Origin: Balneolaceae bacterium
Lineage (GTDB): Bacteria; Bacteroidota; Rhodothermia; Balneolales; Balneolaceae
DNA length: 64,000 bases
Assembly: GCA_018401935.1 (NCBI GenBank)
Contig: JAGYJQ010000003.1
Span: forward strand, 185,491 to 249,490
Direction of reading: 5' to 3'
In this document: positions 1 to 8,654 of the stretch, in pieces
How the letters are laid out: the number at the start of each line of letters is the position of its first letter
Position numbering within the stretch: the stretch's first letter is position 1
The notes under the pieces: model-generated
Told to the model about the DNA's origin: nothing
Seen by the model: the letters and a program-made list of their open reading frames with translations, nothing else
The model's database searches: none
Program-made: the position numbers and the translations under genes

Positions 1-2
1 TT

Positions 3-1517
3 CTCATCTTTGGAACCGAGATGTTTAACGTGAGACTGAGTTTATCAGCTGAGGCTATCATCCTTTTTTCATGGGGTATCGCTTACCTTCGTTCTGCTAA
101 AACGTTTCGGCCTAAAAAAGTAAAAAAACCACTGGTTTGGACTGCTCGAGTAAAACGATTATCACTACCTTTTGGGCTATCTAGTGTATTTCTCCCTCTT
201 CTTGCGATGTACTTAGGCTTTGGTGGGTGGTTTAACACTGCCTTTGCGCATCCTAGACTACAAGGGGCCGCTAACATACAATTTGATGCCCCAAGTCTGG
301 TCATAGGTCTAGCTTTAGGATATATTTTTATTCCACTACTCTTACTCCTAGCTGGCTACCTAACCGCACCTATTGAGCAGCAAATACAAAACGGATATAA
401 ACGACAAGCTCGCAAAAAACTAGCCTCATTACCGCATCTGAAAGTCATTGCCATAACAGGTAGCTATGGGAAAACCAGTGTTAAATTTATGCTCAGGGAT
501 GTGCTAAAGGAGCGCTTTAGTGTGTGCGTTACTCCGGGAAGCTTTAATACTCCGATGGGCATTTGCAAAGTCATCAACAACGATTTACAAGCACATCATC
601 AAATTTTGGTTCTAGAAATGGGGGCGCGTTATGCCGGAAATATTGGTGAACTCTGTGACATTGCTCAACCCGATATATCCATTGTCTCTAACGTGGGTCT
701 AGCCCACTTAGAAACCTTTGGAAGTCAAGAGGTCATTGCCAAAGAAAAAGGCACTTTAGTGGATCGTTTGAAAAAAGGTGGTGTGGCCGTATTAAATGGA
801 AATGACCCCATTGTATCAAAAATGGGCGCAGACCGTAGCGATATCCAACGTATCCACGTTGGCCTCTCGTCTTCAAATGAAACCAACCCAAAATTACATT
901 TAAGCGCCTCCGAAGTAGAATATTCTACCGAAGGAACACGCTTTGCACTCCATAAAAATTCCGGGAATAGCCCCTCAGAACCTTGGGATATTCAGTGTCC
1001 ACTTTTAGGCAAACATAATGTACAGAACCTGCTATTGGCTTTGGGTGTTGGTGATCACCTAGGACTTCGAATGAATACCATGCAACTAGCCGCTGCTCAA
1101 ATTGAACCCGTACAACATCGTTTGGAATTGAAAGCGGTGGGCGATTATTTCATGATTGACGACGCCTTTAACTCCAATCCTGTCGGCGCTAAAAATGCCG
1201 TGGAAATTCTGGGTGCTTTTAAGGCATGTCAACGCTTCATTATTACTCCCGGAATGGTTGAATTAGGTGATATAGAGGCAGAGGAAAACCATACCTTTGG
1301 GGCTCACATTGCTGCGGCCAAGTTAGATTTTGCCTTTATTGTGGGCTTGGAGAGAGGTAAGGTAATTGAACAAGGATACCTGGAAGCTGGAGGAGATCCC
1401 GAACGTTTGGAACGGGTTGAATCCCTTTTTGAGGCTAATGATAAGCTCAAGCTGCGTATTAGGCCCGGCGACGTGGTACTTTATGAGAACGACTTACCCG
1501 ACATCTACAACGAATAA
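3..1517 (+). CDS. MurF-like Mur ligase with membrane N-terminus (5' partial)
   Basis: This is an ATP-dependent Mur ligase of the MurF type, which joins an amino acid or dipeptide to a UDP-muramyl peptide or a related substrate. Counting from the ATG at 21, the P-loop GSYGKTS is at residues 147-153 and the MurF-like motif DDAFNSNP at 380-387. Hydrophobic segments near 10-24, 52-70 and 92-113 suggest a membrane-anchored N-terminus, unlike soluble E. coli MurF. The frame stays open to the left edge, and related membrane-type Mur ligases have more sequence before the KPLVWTARVKR segment, so the true start is probably outside the window. It converges with the lolE-like gene. The family is clear; the exact substrate is not. 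Confidence 0.85.
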   Translation, partial: LIFGTEMFNVRLSLSAEAIILFSWGIAYLRSAKTFRPKKVKKPLVWTARVKRLSLPFGLSSVFLPLLAMYLGFGGWFNTAFAHPRLQGAANIQFDAPSLVIGLALGYIFIPLLLLLAGYLTAPIEQQIQNGYKRQARKKLASLPHLKVIAITGSYGKTSVKFMLRDVLKERFSVCVTPGSFNTPMGICKVINNDLQAHHQILVLEMGARYAGNIGELCDIAQPDISIVSNVGLAHLETFGSQEVIAKEKGTLVDRLKKGGVAVLNGNDPIVSKMGADRSDIQRIHVGLSSSNETNPKLHLSASEVEYSTEGTRFALHKNSGNSPSEPWDIQCPLLGKHNVQNLLLALGVGDHLGLRMNTMQLAAAQIEPVQHRLELKAVGDYFMIDDAFNSNPVGAKNAVEILGAFKACQRFIITPGMVELGDIEAEENHTFGAHIAAAKLDFAFIVGLERGKVIEQGYLEAGGDPERLERVESLFEANDKLKLRIRPGDVVLYENDLPDIYNE

Positions 1518-1584
1518 ATAAACAGAAAAAGAAGGGTAATTTTTGTACCGTTTTTTGTTAGGGTTTTTTGTTCCTTTTTTTGCC

Positions 1585-1682
1585 CAGCTTTTATACATAT
1601 CGCTTTTTAAATAGGGCTTGTTGCACAGCTTCTGTTACTTAGCTTATTTACACAGCTTTTATTGCTCAGGCACAGCTTTTTC
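1585..1682. repeat. Imperfect CACAGCTTTTATT repeats
   Basis: Four imperfect copies of a CACAGCTTTTATT-like word lie in the convergent gap, at about 1585-1594, 1624-1633, 1651-1663 and 1671-1682. The gap between the MurF-like and LolE-like genes is otherwise T-rich and has no ORF. Spacing is irregular, so this may be degenerate low-complexity DNA, not a functional array. Confidence 0.4.
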
Positions 1683-1705
1683 AAGCTTAGACTGCTCTAC
1701 TACTC

Positions 1706-3064
1706 CTATTCGTATCGAATAACTCTCGCAGGGTGTATTTTAGCTGCGTTTCGAGCGGGCATCCAACTCGCTAATACGCTCAGGCCAAGGGTCCCTAGCA
1801 TAATCAAGAGAACATCCATCCATTGTATATCTACCGGATACGCGTCTATAATAAAGGCAGAGGATAGTTTTAATAGACCAAACGTGTCTTGCAGGTAACA
1901 AAAGCTTAAGCCTAGCATAGCGCCTAAAAATGCCCCAATAACCCCAATAATTAATCCTTGCTGAATAAATATGGCCTGTACTTGTTTGGCTGTTAATCCC
2001 AATGAGCGCAATACACCGATATCCCGCTTCTTTTGTAATACGATCATACTTAACGATCCTAGAATATTAAGAGCCGCGACCAAAATGATAATCATGAGTA
2101 CCACAAATGCCCCCCACTTTTCTAAATACATGACGTCATACAAGGGTTTTTGTAAATCATACCAAGTTTTAAGGACAACGGCAGAGCTAAAAAAGTCCTC
2201 CTTACTTGCTAAGTTTGTTTTAACCGCATCGGCTTGGAGTATATTCTCTAGGGATAGGTCCACCCCTGAAATTCTATTTCTTGTTACAAACAGCCTGTGC
2301 GCTGCTGAAATATCCAATAAGATGGGCGGTGGAGACGAAACATATGGGAGTTCATAAACCCCCCTCACCGTAAAAATCATGGTCCTAGGAATACTTATTT
2401 GAGTTAGCGCTTTTTGCATATGCCGTGCACTTAACAAAACCACTTCATCACCTACCTCTAGCTGTAATTCCGCACGCAGATATTCTGGAACGAGTATTCC
2501 AGGCCGACCATCCTGTACACTTAGGTCTTTGAGGCCGCTTTTTAGGGGTAGTTTTTGTAAAAATCCCCGCTGATCATCTGACCCATTGACGCTCTCGTTC
2601 ACTTCTACAGGACTGGTTTCAGCAGAGCTGTTTTGATCCGGGCTACTGGATATAGCGTTGTTCTGGTTCAAGCCGCTAGTTAGGTCCGTTGATATACCTT
2701 TAATTTGTATGACCTTATTTTCATATGGTTGTACTCCATTGACTGTGCGGGTACGTAACAATGCCATTCCTTCCACAAAAGGGGTATATTCCACAATCCT
2801 AGGGTCTTCCTGGAGTTGCCGCTCCAAATTATCGTTCCATTCTAGCACCGGCCCACCGATGCTCTCGACCCGTAAAGCTGGATCATACCCCAATAGAAAG
2901 CCCTGTATTACGGTAAAAAAACCATTAAAAATCGATAACACACTAATCAGTAAGGCCGCTCCAAGGGTAATTCCCGAAACACTTATATAGGTGAGTACAG
3001 AAAGCAAAGAAACGTGCTTTTTTGCAAACAAATACCGCTGTGCAATCAGTCTAGAAATGTTCAT
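1706..3064 (-). CDS. LolC/LolE-family ABC transporter permease
   Basis: An FtsX/MacB-type permease subunit, most like LolC/LolE, which releases lipoproteins from the inner membrane for transport to the outer membrane. It has a typical N-terminus with one membrane segment (about residues 20-50), a large periplasmic domain, and three C-terminal segments starting near 315, with the cytoplasmic KKRDIGVLRSLG loop between the first two and a closing PARVIRYE. At 452 residues it is slightly longer than E. coli LolE (about 414), partly because of a Ser/Asn/Glu-rich insert around residues 131-168. No LolD ATPase gene is adjacent. It is divergent from glgB. Confidence 0.88.
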   Translation of the reverse strand: MNISRLIAQRYLFAKKHVSLLSVLTYISVSGITLGAALLISVLSIFNGFFTVIQGFLLGYDPALRVESIGGPVLEWNDNLERQLQEDPRIVEYTPFVEGMALLRTRTVNGVQPYENKVIQIKGISTDLTSGLNQNNAISSSPDQNSSAETSPVEVNESVNGSDDQRGFLQKLPLKSGLKDLSVQDGRPGILVPEYLRAELQLEVGDEVVLLSARHMQKALTQISIPRTMIFTVRGVYELPYVSSPPPILLDISAAHRLFVTRNRISGVDLSLENILQADAVKTNLASKEDFFSSAVVLKTWYDLQKPLYDVMYLEKWGAFVVLMIIILVAALNILGSLSMIVLQKKRDIGVLRSLGLTAKQVQAIFIQQGLIIGVIGAFLGAMLGLSFCYLQDTFGLLKLSSAFIIDAYPVDIQWMDVLLIMLGTLGLSVLASWMPARNAAKIHPARVIRYE

Positions 3065-3227
3065 ATGCCAAAATGGTTAAATAACAGCTAAACTAAAATA
3101 GAGAATGTTCCCTTCAACCACATAATTGAAGCTACTTAAGACATTATTTAGCGCATAAATTCATATATTATAACCTCTTGATATCGTCCTTACTTCGTTT
3201 TTAATTAACCAATACATAGGAAAACAT

Positions 3228-5411
3228 TTGTTACCGGAGGAAATTGTTCATTCCATAGATGATGGTTCGCATGGAGATCCCTTTAGCGTTTTGGGTCCTC
3301 ATATCACCGAGATAGAAGGTAAAAAGAGGGTAGTGGTGAGGGTTTTTAGGCCGGATGCCAAAGAAGTTACGTTAATTATTTCACCGAAGACGAGCCATGT
3401 CATGACGCGCCTATCCGATGGCGGCTTGTTTGAATGGATATTTCCTAGAAGAAAAAAAATTCCTGACTATCATTTATCCATTACCCCGTTTCAAGGCCAA
3501 GCCTATTCTATAGACGATCCTTATCGGTTTAAACCCGCCATTGAAGAACTCGATTTACATCTCTGGGGAGAGGGAAATCATGCTAAATCCTATTCCTTTA
3601 TGGGAGCGCACCCAAAAACAATGGATGGCGTTCAAGGAACCCACTTTGTGGTGGCTGCCCCTGCTGCAACACGTGTCAGTGTGATTGGTTCATTTAACCA
3701 GTGGGATGGAAGGGTCCATCGCATGAGAAAATATCATGATCAGGGGCTTTGGGAATTATTTATTCCTCAGGTTAGCCCGGGTGATACGTATAAATTTGAA
3801 CTTAAAAGCCCGCTCCAAGATCCTCCACTTAAAAAAGCCGATCCTTATGCTTTTTTTGCAGAATTAAGACCGCAAACAGCTTCCATTGTACATTCACTAG
3901 ACCAATTTGAATGGACCGATCAGGAGTGGTTGAGAAAACGCAAGGACCGTAAGCAGCACCAAGCTCTTTCCGTATATGAATGTCATCTTGGTTCATGGAA
4001 GCGAAATGGAGAAGACTTTTTATCGTATCGCGAGCTGGCCGATGAACTCATTCCCTATGTGAAAGAACTCGGCTTTACCCATATTGAACTCATGCCCATT
4101 GCGGAGCATCCCTATGACCCTTCGTGGGGTTATCAACAAACCGGTTACTTTGCAGCAACCTCCCGCTTTGGCCGCCCCGAAGACCTAATGTTTTTTATTG
4201 ATCAATGCCATGCCTCCGAAATTGGGGTTATTGTGGATTGGGTCCCTGCCCACTTCGCCAAAGACGAACATGGATTATGTCGTTTCGATGGGACCGGCCT
4301 TTTTGAACATGAAGACTCGCGACAAGGAGAGCACAAAGACTGGGGCACTGCTATTTTCAATTTTGGCCGTACGGAAGTCCAAAATTTTCTGATTTCAAAC
4401 GCTTTGTTTTGGCTGGATTATTATCATGTTGATGGCTTAAGAGTAGATGCGGTGGCTTCAATGCTCTACTTAGATTATTCCCGAGAAGACGGAGAGTGGA
4501 TACCTAATAAATATGGAGGGCGAGAAAATATTGAAGCAATTGACTTTCTGAAAAAATTCAATTACTTCGTGCATGATCAATTTCCTGGATGCCTCACCTT
4601 TGCCGAGGAATCTACCTCTTGGGGTGGGGTTACCGCACCTGTCCAACAAGATGGCCTTGGGTTCGACTATAAATGGAATATGGGGTGGATGAATGACACC
4701 CTAAGCTATATAGAAAAAGACCCGATTTACCGTCGTTATCATCAGGGAGAACTTACTTTTTCCATGGTTTACGCCTTCAGTGAACAATTCATATTACCAT
4801 TCTCTCATGACGAAGTGGTACATATGAAAAAATCCATGCTGTCTAAAATGCCCGGCGACGATTGGCAAAAGTTTGCTAACCTACGCCTACTATACACCTA
4901 TATGTATGCGCACCCAGGTGCTAAATTACTTTTTATGGGTTCAGAGTTTGGACAATGGGGAGAATGGAATGATGCCCAATCACTAGACTGGCATTTATGT
5001 GCGTATGAGCCTCATCAACAGCTACAAACCTTAGTTAAGGATTTAAATCATCTCCATCAAAATCAGGCCTCACTATATGAGCTGGATACCGACTGGAGAG
5101 GCTTTGATTGGATCGATTTTAATGATGCCGATAACAGCATAGTTTCCTTTATTCGAAAAGCAAAAGATTCGGGCGATTTTATAGTAGTTGTGTTAAATTT
5201 CACCCCGAATGTACATCGTAATTATCGCATTGGTGTTCCTGAATTGGGTAATTATGAAGTGCTATTCAATAGTGACTCGGAGTATTATGGTGGGAGTAAT
5301 GTGGGAGCTAAAGAATGCTCTGCATTTGCAGAGTCTTCGCATAATTTCTCTGCGTCTATCTCCATGGATATCCCCCCACTGGCTGGTATCATGTTAAAAT
5401 TAAAGAATTAA
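3228..5411 (+). CDS. glgB: 1,4-alpha-glucan branching enzyme
   Basis: Forms alpha-1,6 branches in glycogen. The 727-residue protein has two N-terminal CBM48-like beta domains (about 20-110 and 125-215) followed by a GH13 barrel. Catalytic residues are visible: nucleophile D407 in GLRVDAVASM, acid/base E460 in FAEEST, and D528 in FSHDEVVH. The start is a TTG at 3228, preceded by an AGGA-like site; no ATG upstream gives a better N-terminus. It lies 3 bases ahead of the amylomaltase gene, so the two are almost certainly cotranscribed. Confidence 0.97.
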   Translation: MLPEEIVHSIDDGSHGDPFSVLGPHITEIEGKKRVVVRVFRPDAKEVTLIISPKTSHVMTRLSDGGLFEWIFPRRKKIPDYHLSITPFQGQAYSIDDPYRFKPAIEELDLHLWGEGNHAKSYSFMGAHPKTMDGVQGTHFVVAAPAATRVSVIGSFNQWDGRVHRMRKYHDQGLWELFIPQVSPGDTYKFELKSPLQDPPLKKADPYAFFAELRPQTASIVHSLDQFEWTDQEWLRKRKDRKQHQALSVYECHLGSWKRNGEDFLSYRELADELIPYVKELGFTHIELMPIAEHPYDPSWGYQQTGYFAATSRFGRPEDLMFFIDQCHASEIGVIVDWVPAHFAKDEHGLCRFDGTGLFEHEDSRQGEHKDWGTAIFNFGRTEVQNFLISNALFWLDYYHVDGLRVDAVASMLYLDYSREDGEWIPNKYGGRENIEAIDFLKKFNYFVHDQFPGCLTFAEESTSWGGVTAPVQQDGLGFDYKWNMGWMNDTLSYIEKDPIYRRYHQGELTFSMVYAFSEQFILPFSHDEVVHMKKSMLSKMPGDDWQKFANLRLLYTYMYAHPGAKLLFMGSEFGQWGEWNDAQSLDWHLCAYEPHQQLQTLVKDLNHLHQNQASLYELDTDWRGFDWIDFNDADNSIVSFIRKAKDSGDFIVVVLNFTPNVHRNYRIGVPELGNYEVLFNSDSEYYGGSNVGAKECSAFAESSHNFSASISMDIPPLAGIMLKLKN

Positions 5412-5414
5412 GTT

Positions 5415-6917
5415 ATGCGATTTCCACGATCTTGCGGCACCCTTGTGCACCCAACGTCCTTTCCTGGAAAATACGGTATTGGAGATTTTGGTCACGAGGC
5501 TCGAACATTTCTAGACTTTTTAGAAGATACCCAGCAAAGTATCTGGCAAGTGCTGCCTCTAACCCCAACCGGCTATGGAAACTCTCCCTATGCCTCCTAT
5601 TCTGCTTTTGCTGGTAATCCGTATTTGATCAGTCCCGATATTCTTCTTGAAAAGGGTCTGTTAACCGCTTCTGAAACCCACTCGCTGATTATCCCTTCTT
5701 CAACTACTGTGGCTTATGAGCAAGCGTTTGAGAAGAAGGCCGCAGCCTTGAAGTTGGCTTCGGCTCGTTTTTATGAGACCTTGGGCGGGGATGAAGAGGA
5801 GAAATTTGAGCGGTTCAAGCTAGAGCATGGTCATTGGTTGGATGATTATGTGTTGTTTATGGCGGTGGGTAAAAGCCACCAAATGCGTCCTTGGAACACC
5901 TGGGATTCGGATATTGCTACGCGTAAAAAAACCGCCATTAGCAAGGCAAAAAAGACCTATGAGCAAGAAATTAAACTAGAGTATTGGCTGCAGTACGAGT
6001 TTTTAAATCAATGGTTGGCGCTGAAAGAGTACGCCAATAGTAAAGGTATTCGTGTGATCGGTGATATTCCCATTTTTGTCGATCATAACAGTGCCGACGT
6101 GTGGGCGAATACAACGTATTTTGCTGTGGATAAAAAGGGAAATAGAACCTTGGTGGCTGGGGTTCCACCGGACTATTTCAGTGAAACAGGGCAGCTGTGG
6201 GGGAACCCTCAGTATCGGTGGGGGGCCTTAGAAAAAGATGGGTATTCATGGTGGGTTAAACGATTTAAACATATGTTTTTAACCTGTGACGCCATAAGAG
6301 TAGATCATTTCAGAGGGTTCGATGCCTACTGGGAGATACCCGCATCCGAAAAAACAGCTGTTAATGGTCGTTGGGTTAAGGGTCCTGGAGAAAAATTATT
6401 TGACACTATTCTGCAAGAATGTGGCGAGTTACCTATTCTAGCTGAGGATTTAGGCTTTGTTACAGAAGGGGTAGAAAAGTTGCGCGATAAATACGCATTC
6501 CCGGGCATGAAAATTATTCAGTTCGCTTTTGACGCAGATCCCAACAATAGCTTTTTGCCACATAATTACCCTCAGAATTGCGTGGTCTACAGCGGCACGC
6601 ATGACAACGATACTTCAAGAGGGTGGTATGAGCAAGCCCCTGAACAAGAACGTCATTTTGCCCGTACCTACACCCAATCAGATGGTGCGCAGATAAACTG
6701 GGCTTTTATTCGACTTGGAATGCTTTCAGTGGGTGATCAGGCCATTTTTCCCATGCAAGACTTCATGAACCTATCCACCGAACACCGCATGAATTTTCCC
6801 GGAACCTCCTCGGATAATTGGCTTTGGAGGTACACTACGGAAATGCTACAAGAAATTGATCGCGAAAAAATTCGTCGCCTAGTCCAGCTAAGTAACCGGT
6901 CTGTCACGAAGATTTAA
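5415..6917 (+). CDS. malQ: 4-alpha-glucanotransferase (amylomaltase)
   Basis: GH77 enzyme that transfers maltodextrin segments between glucans and so remodels glycogen breakdown products. The 500-residue length is usual for the family. Active-site residues are visible: nucleophile D297 in IRVDHFRGFDAYW, acid/base E344 in ILAEDLGF and D397 in SGTHDNDT. The conserved N-terminal SFPGKYGIGDFG and SPYAS motifs are intact. It starts 3 bases after glgB and is followed by a likely terminator hairpin at about 6916-6947. Confidence 0.97.
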   Translation: MRFPRSCGTLVHPTSFPGKYGIGDFGHEARTFLDFLEDTQQSIWQVLPLTPTGYGNSPYASYSAFAGNPYLISPDILLEKGLLTASETHSLIIPSSTTVAYEQAFEKKAAALKLASARFYETLGGDEEEKFERFKLEHGHWLDDYVLFMAVGKSHQMRPWNTWDSDIATRKKTAISKAKKTYEQEIKLEYWLQYEFLNQWLALKEYANSKGIRVIGDIPIFVDHNSADVWANTTYFAVDKKGNRTLVAGVPPDYFSETGQLWGNPQYRWGALEKDGYSWWVKRFKHMFLTCDAIRVDHFRGFDAYWEIPASEKTAVNGRWVKGPGEKLFDTILQECGELPILAEDLGFVTEGVEKLRDKYAFPGMKIIQFAFDADPNNSFLPHNYPQNCVVYSGTHDNDTSRGWYEQAPEQERHFARTYTQSDGAQINWAFIRLGMLSVGDQAIFPMQDFMNLSTEHRMNFPGTSSDNWLWRYTTEMLQEIDREKIRRLVQLSNRSVTKI

Positions 6918-6947
6918 TCGCCCAATAAATAAAAATGGGTGATTTTT
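6916..6947 (+). terminator. Rho-independent terminator after malQ
   Basis: A 9-bp stem (6916-6924 with 6936-6944, one G-U pair) with an 11-base A-rich loop runs directly into a short T-tract. It begins at the malQ stop codon, so it probably ends the glgB-malQ transcript. Confidence 0.5.
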
Positions 6948-7002
6948 CATTTAAAACCGCCTTTTTCGTATATTCTGAAATTGCAATAAAAAAAATTACA
7001 TC

Positions 7003-7821
7003 ATGTCTTTTTCATTGAAGAATCTACCTGAACGATCTGCAAAACCCAGAGCCGAAGGTATCACCCTAGTTTTGGACAAGGGATATAGCGTACGACAAGT
7101 AGAAGATCTGGTTGAGGTGTGCTCAGACCATATTGACATTGTTAAACTCGGATGGGGTACTTCCTATGTAACTCAGGGTTTAGAAGAAAAAATTAAGGTC
7201 TATCAAAATGCCGGAATACCTGTTTACTTTGGAGGTACTCTTTTTGAAGCATACTTATTGCGTAATCAACTCTCCGATTACCGAAAATTAATGGAGCGAT
7301 ATGAAATCACCCATGTGGAGGTTTCAAACGGAACCATCTTACTATCGGATGATAAAAAGCAGGCCATCATCAAGGAATTAAGCAGCGATTATACGGTGTA
7401 TTCTGAGGTGGGTAGTAAGAATCCTAATGAGATCATCCCACCCTACAAGTGGGTTCGCACCATTCAGCAGGAATTAGAAGCCGGTTCAGAGAAAGTCATC
7501 TGCGAGGCTAGAGAAAGTGGCACCGTTGGAATGTTTCGCCCTAATGGCGAGATTCGTTCTGGTTTACTTGAGGAAATCACCGATCAAATTCCTCCAAAGC
7601 ATTTACTTTTTGAAGCACCTAAGAAAGAGCAACAGGTATGGTTCATTCGTAAATATGGCTCCAACGTAAATTTAGGAAATATCCAACCCGAAGAAGTGAT
7701 TCCACTAGAAACCTTACGATTAGGCCTACGCGGGGATACACTTTTAGACTTCTATTCGCTAGAAGAGGGCAACGAATTGGATCAAGTGATTAAAGCGAAC
7801 GGAATGAACGATCAAGAATAA
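7003..7821 (+). CDS. comA: Phosphosulfolactate synthase (ComA family)
   Basis: Predicted TIM-barrel enzyme that adds sulfite to phosphoenolpyruvate to give (2R)-phospho-3-sulfolactate. This is the first step of coenzyme M synthesis in methanogens; in bacteria related enzymes lead to sulfolactate or other sulfonates. The 272-residue length fits, as does the signature DHIDIVKLGWGTSYVT near residues 45-60, followed by the GGTLFEAYL and VSNGT strands. No comB or comC gene is nearby. It starts after the malQ terminator and lies 9 bases ahead of the glycogen-synthase-like gene. The family is clear; the end product in this organism is unknown. Confidence 0.85.
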   Translation: MSFSLKNLPERSAKPRAEGITLVLDKGYSVRQVEDLVEVCSDHIDIVKLGWGTSYVTQGLEEKIKVYQNAGIPVYFGGTLFEAYLLRNQLSDYRKLMERYEITHVEVSNGTILLSDDKKQAIIKELSSDYTVYSEVGSKNPNEIIPPYKWVRTIQQELEAGSEKVICEARESGTVGMFRPNGEIRSGLLEEITDQIPPKHLLFEAPKKEQQVWFIRKYGSNVNLGNIQPEEVIPLETLRLGLRGDTLLDFYSLEEGNELDQVIKANGMNDQE

Positions 7822-7830
7822 GTACCCATT

Positions 7831-8628
7831 ATGAAAATTTTATACGCCGCCGCTGAAATCTCGCCCTTCGCACGCATGACCGTCACGGCGGATTTATTGC
7901 GTTTCTTACCCGCATCTTTACAGGATAAAGGCTTTGAGATTCGCATTTTACTTCCCAAATATGGTACGATTAATGACCGTAGAAACCGTCTACATGAAGT
8001 CATTCGGTTGTCAGGAATAGAAGTGGAAGTAGGCGACACTGCGGAAAGTATGAAAATTAAAGTAGCCAGTATTCCCAATGCAAAATTACAGGTCTATTTT
8101 TTAGATAACGACAAGTATTTTAAACGAAAAGGTCTTTTCAAAAACCCTAAAGACGATACCTTTTATCCAGACAATGCCGAACGATTAGCTTTCTACAATA
8201 AAGGGGTGCTCGAAACAGTTATCAAACTAGGTTGGGAGCCTGATATCATACACTGTCACGACTGGCCGGCAGGTCTCATCCCTCTTCTGGTTAAAACTAA
8301 ATACAAAGATGAGCCTATTTTCAAACATTCTAAGATCATCTACAATTTACATCATCCAGAAAATGAGGGAACCGCAGACACAGCAAAAATCTTAGAATTA
8401 CTTGGCTTGCCTGACGATGTAGACATCGCCAAATTAACTGACGAAGGTAAAGTAGATTTATTGAAATTAGGACTCCTATACAGTGACCATGTAGTTACTG
8501 GAAATTTCTTAAAAGACGAATTTGATAGCGTATTTAATGAATTAAATATTTCTCCAGTGAAAATTCAAGGTGCGCCTGAAGATGTCTCAACTAAATTTTC
8601 GGATTACTATAAAACCATCTCGAAATAG
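7831..8628 (+). CDS. Short glycogen synthase-like protein (GT5 domain only)
   Basis: Resembles the N-terminal GT5 half of bacterial glycogen synthase (MKILYAAAEISPF, HCHDWPAGLIP), but ends at 265 residues where GlgA has about 480. The C-terminal nucleotide-binding Rossmann domain is absent. The conserved KTGGL loop that contacts ADP-glucose in GlgA is replaced by RMTVT at residues 15-19. Similar short proteins sit beside DUF4270 genes in many Bacteroidota. The reading frame is intact, so this is not a decayed gene. I infer a non-catalytic or regulatory role; automated labels of glycogen synthase would be misleading. Confidence 0.8.
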   Translation: MKILYAAAEISPFARMTVTADLLRFLPASLQDKGFEIRILLPKYGTINDRRNRLHEVIRLSGIEVEVGDTAESMKIKVASIPNAKLQVYFLDNDKYFKRKGLFKNPKDDTFYPDNAERLAFYNKGVLETVIKLGWEPDIIHCHDWPAGLIPLLVKTKYKDEPIFKHSKIIYNLHHPENEGTADTAKILELLGLPDDVDIAKLTDEGKVDLLKLGLLYSDHVVTGNFLKDEFDSVFNELNISPVKIQGAPEDVSTKFSDYYKTISK

Positions 8629-8654
8629 GAATTTATAAAGAAGACTGTCATCAT

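Noticed and set aside
1971..2357. A 128-codon plus-strand frame inside the LolE-like gene
   Set aside because: Lies antisense to conserved permease sequence; no recognisable protein.
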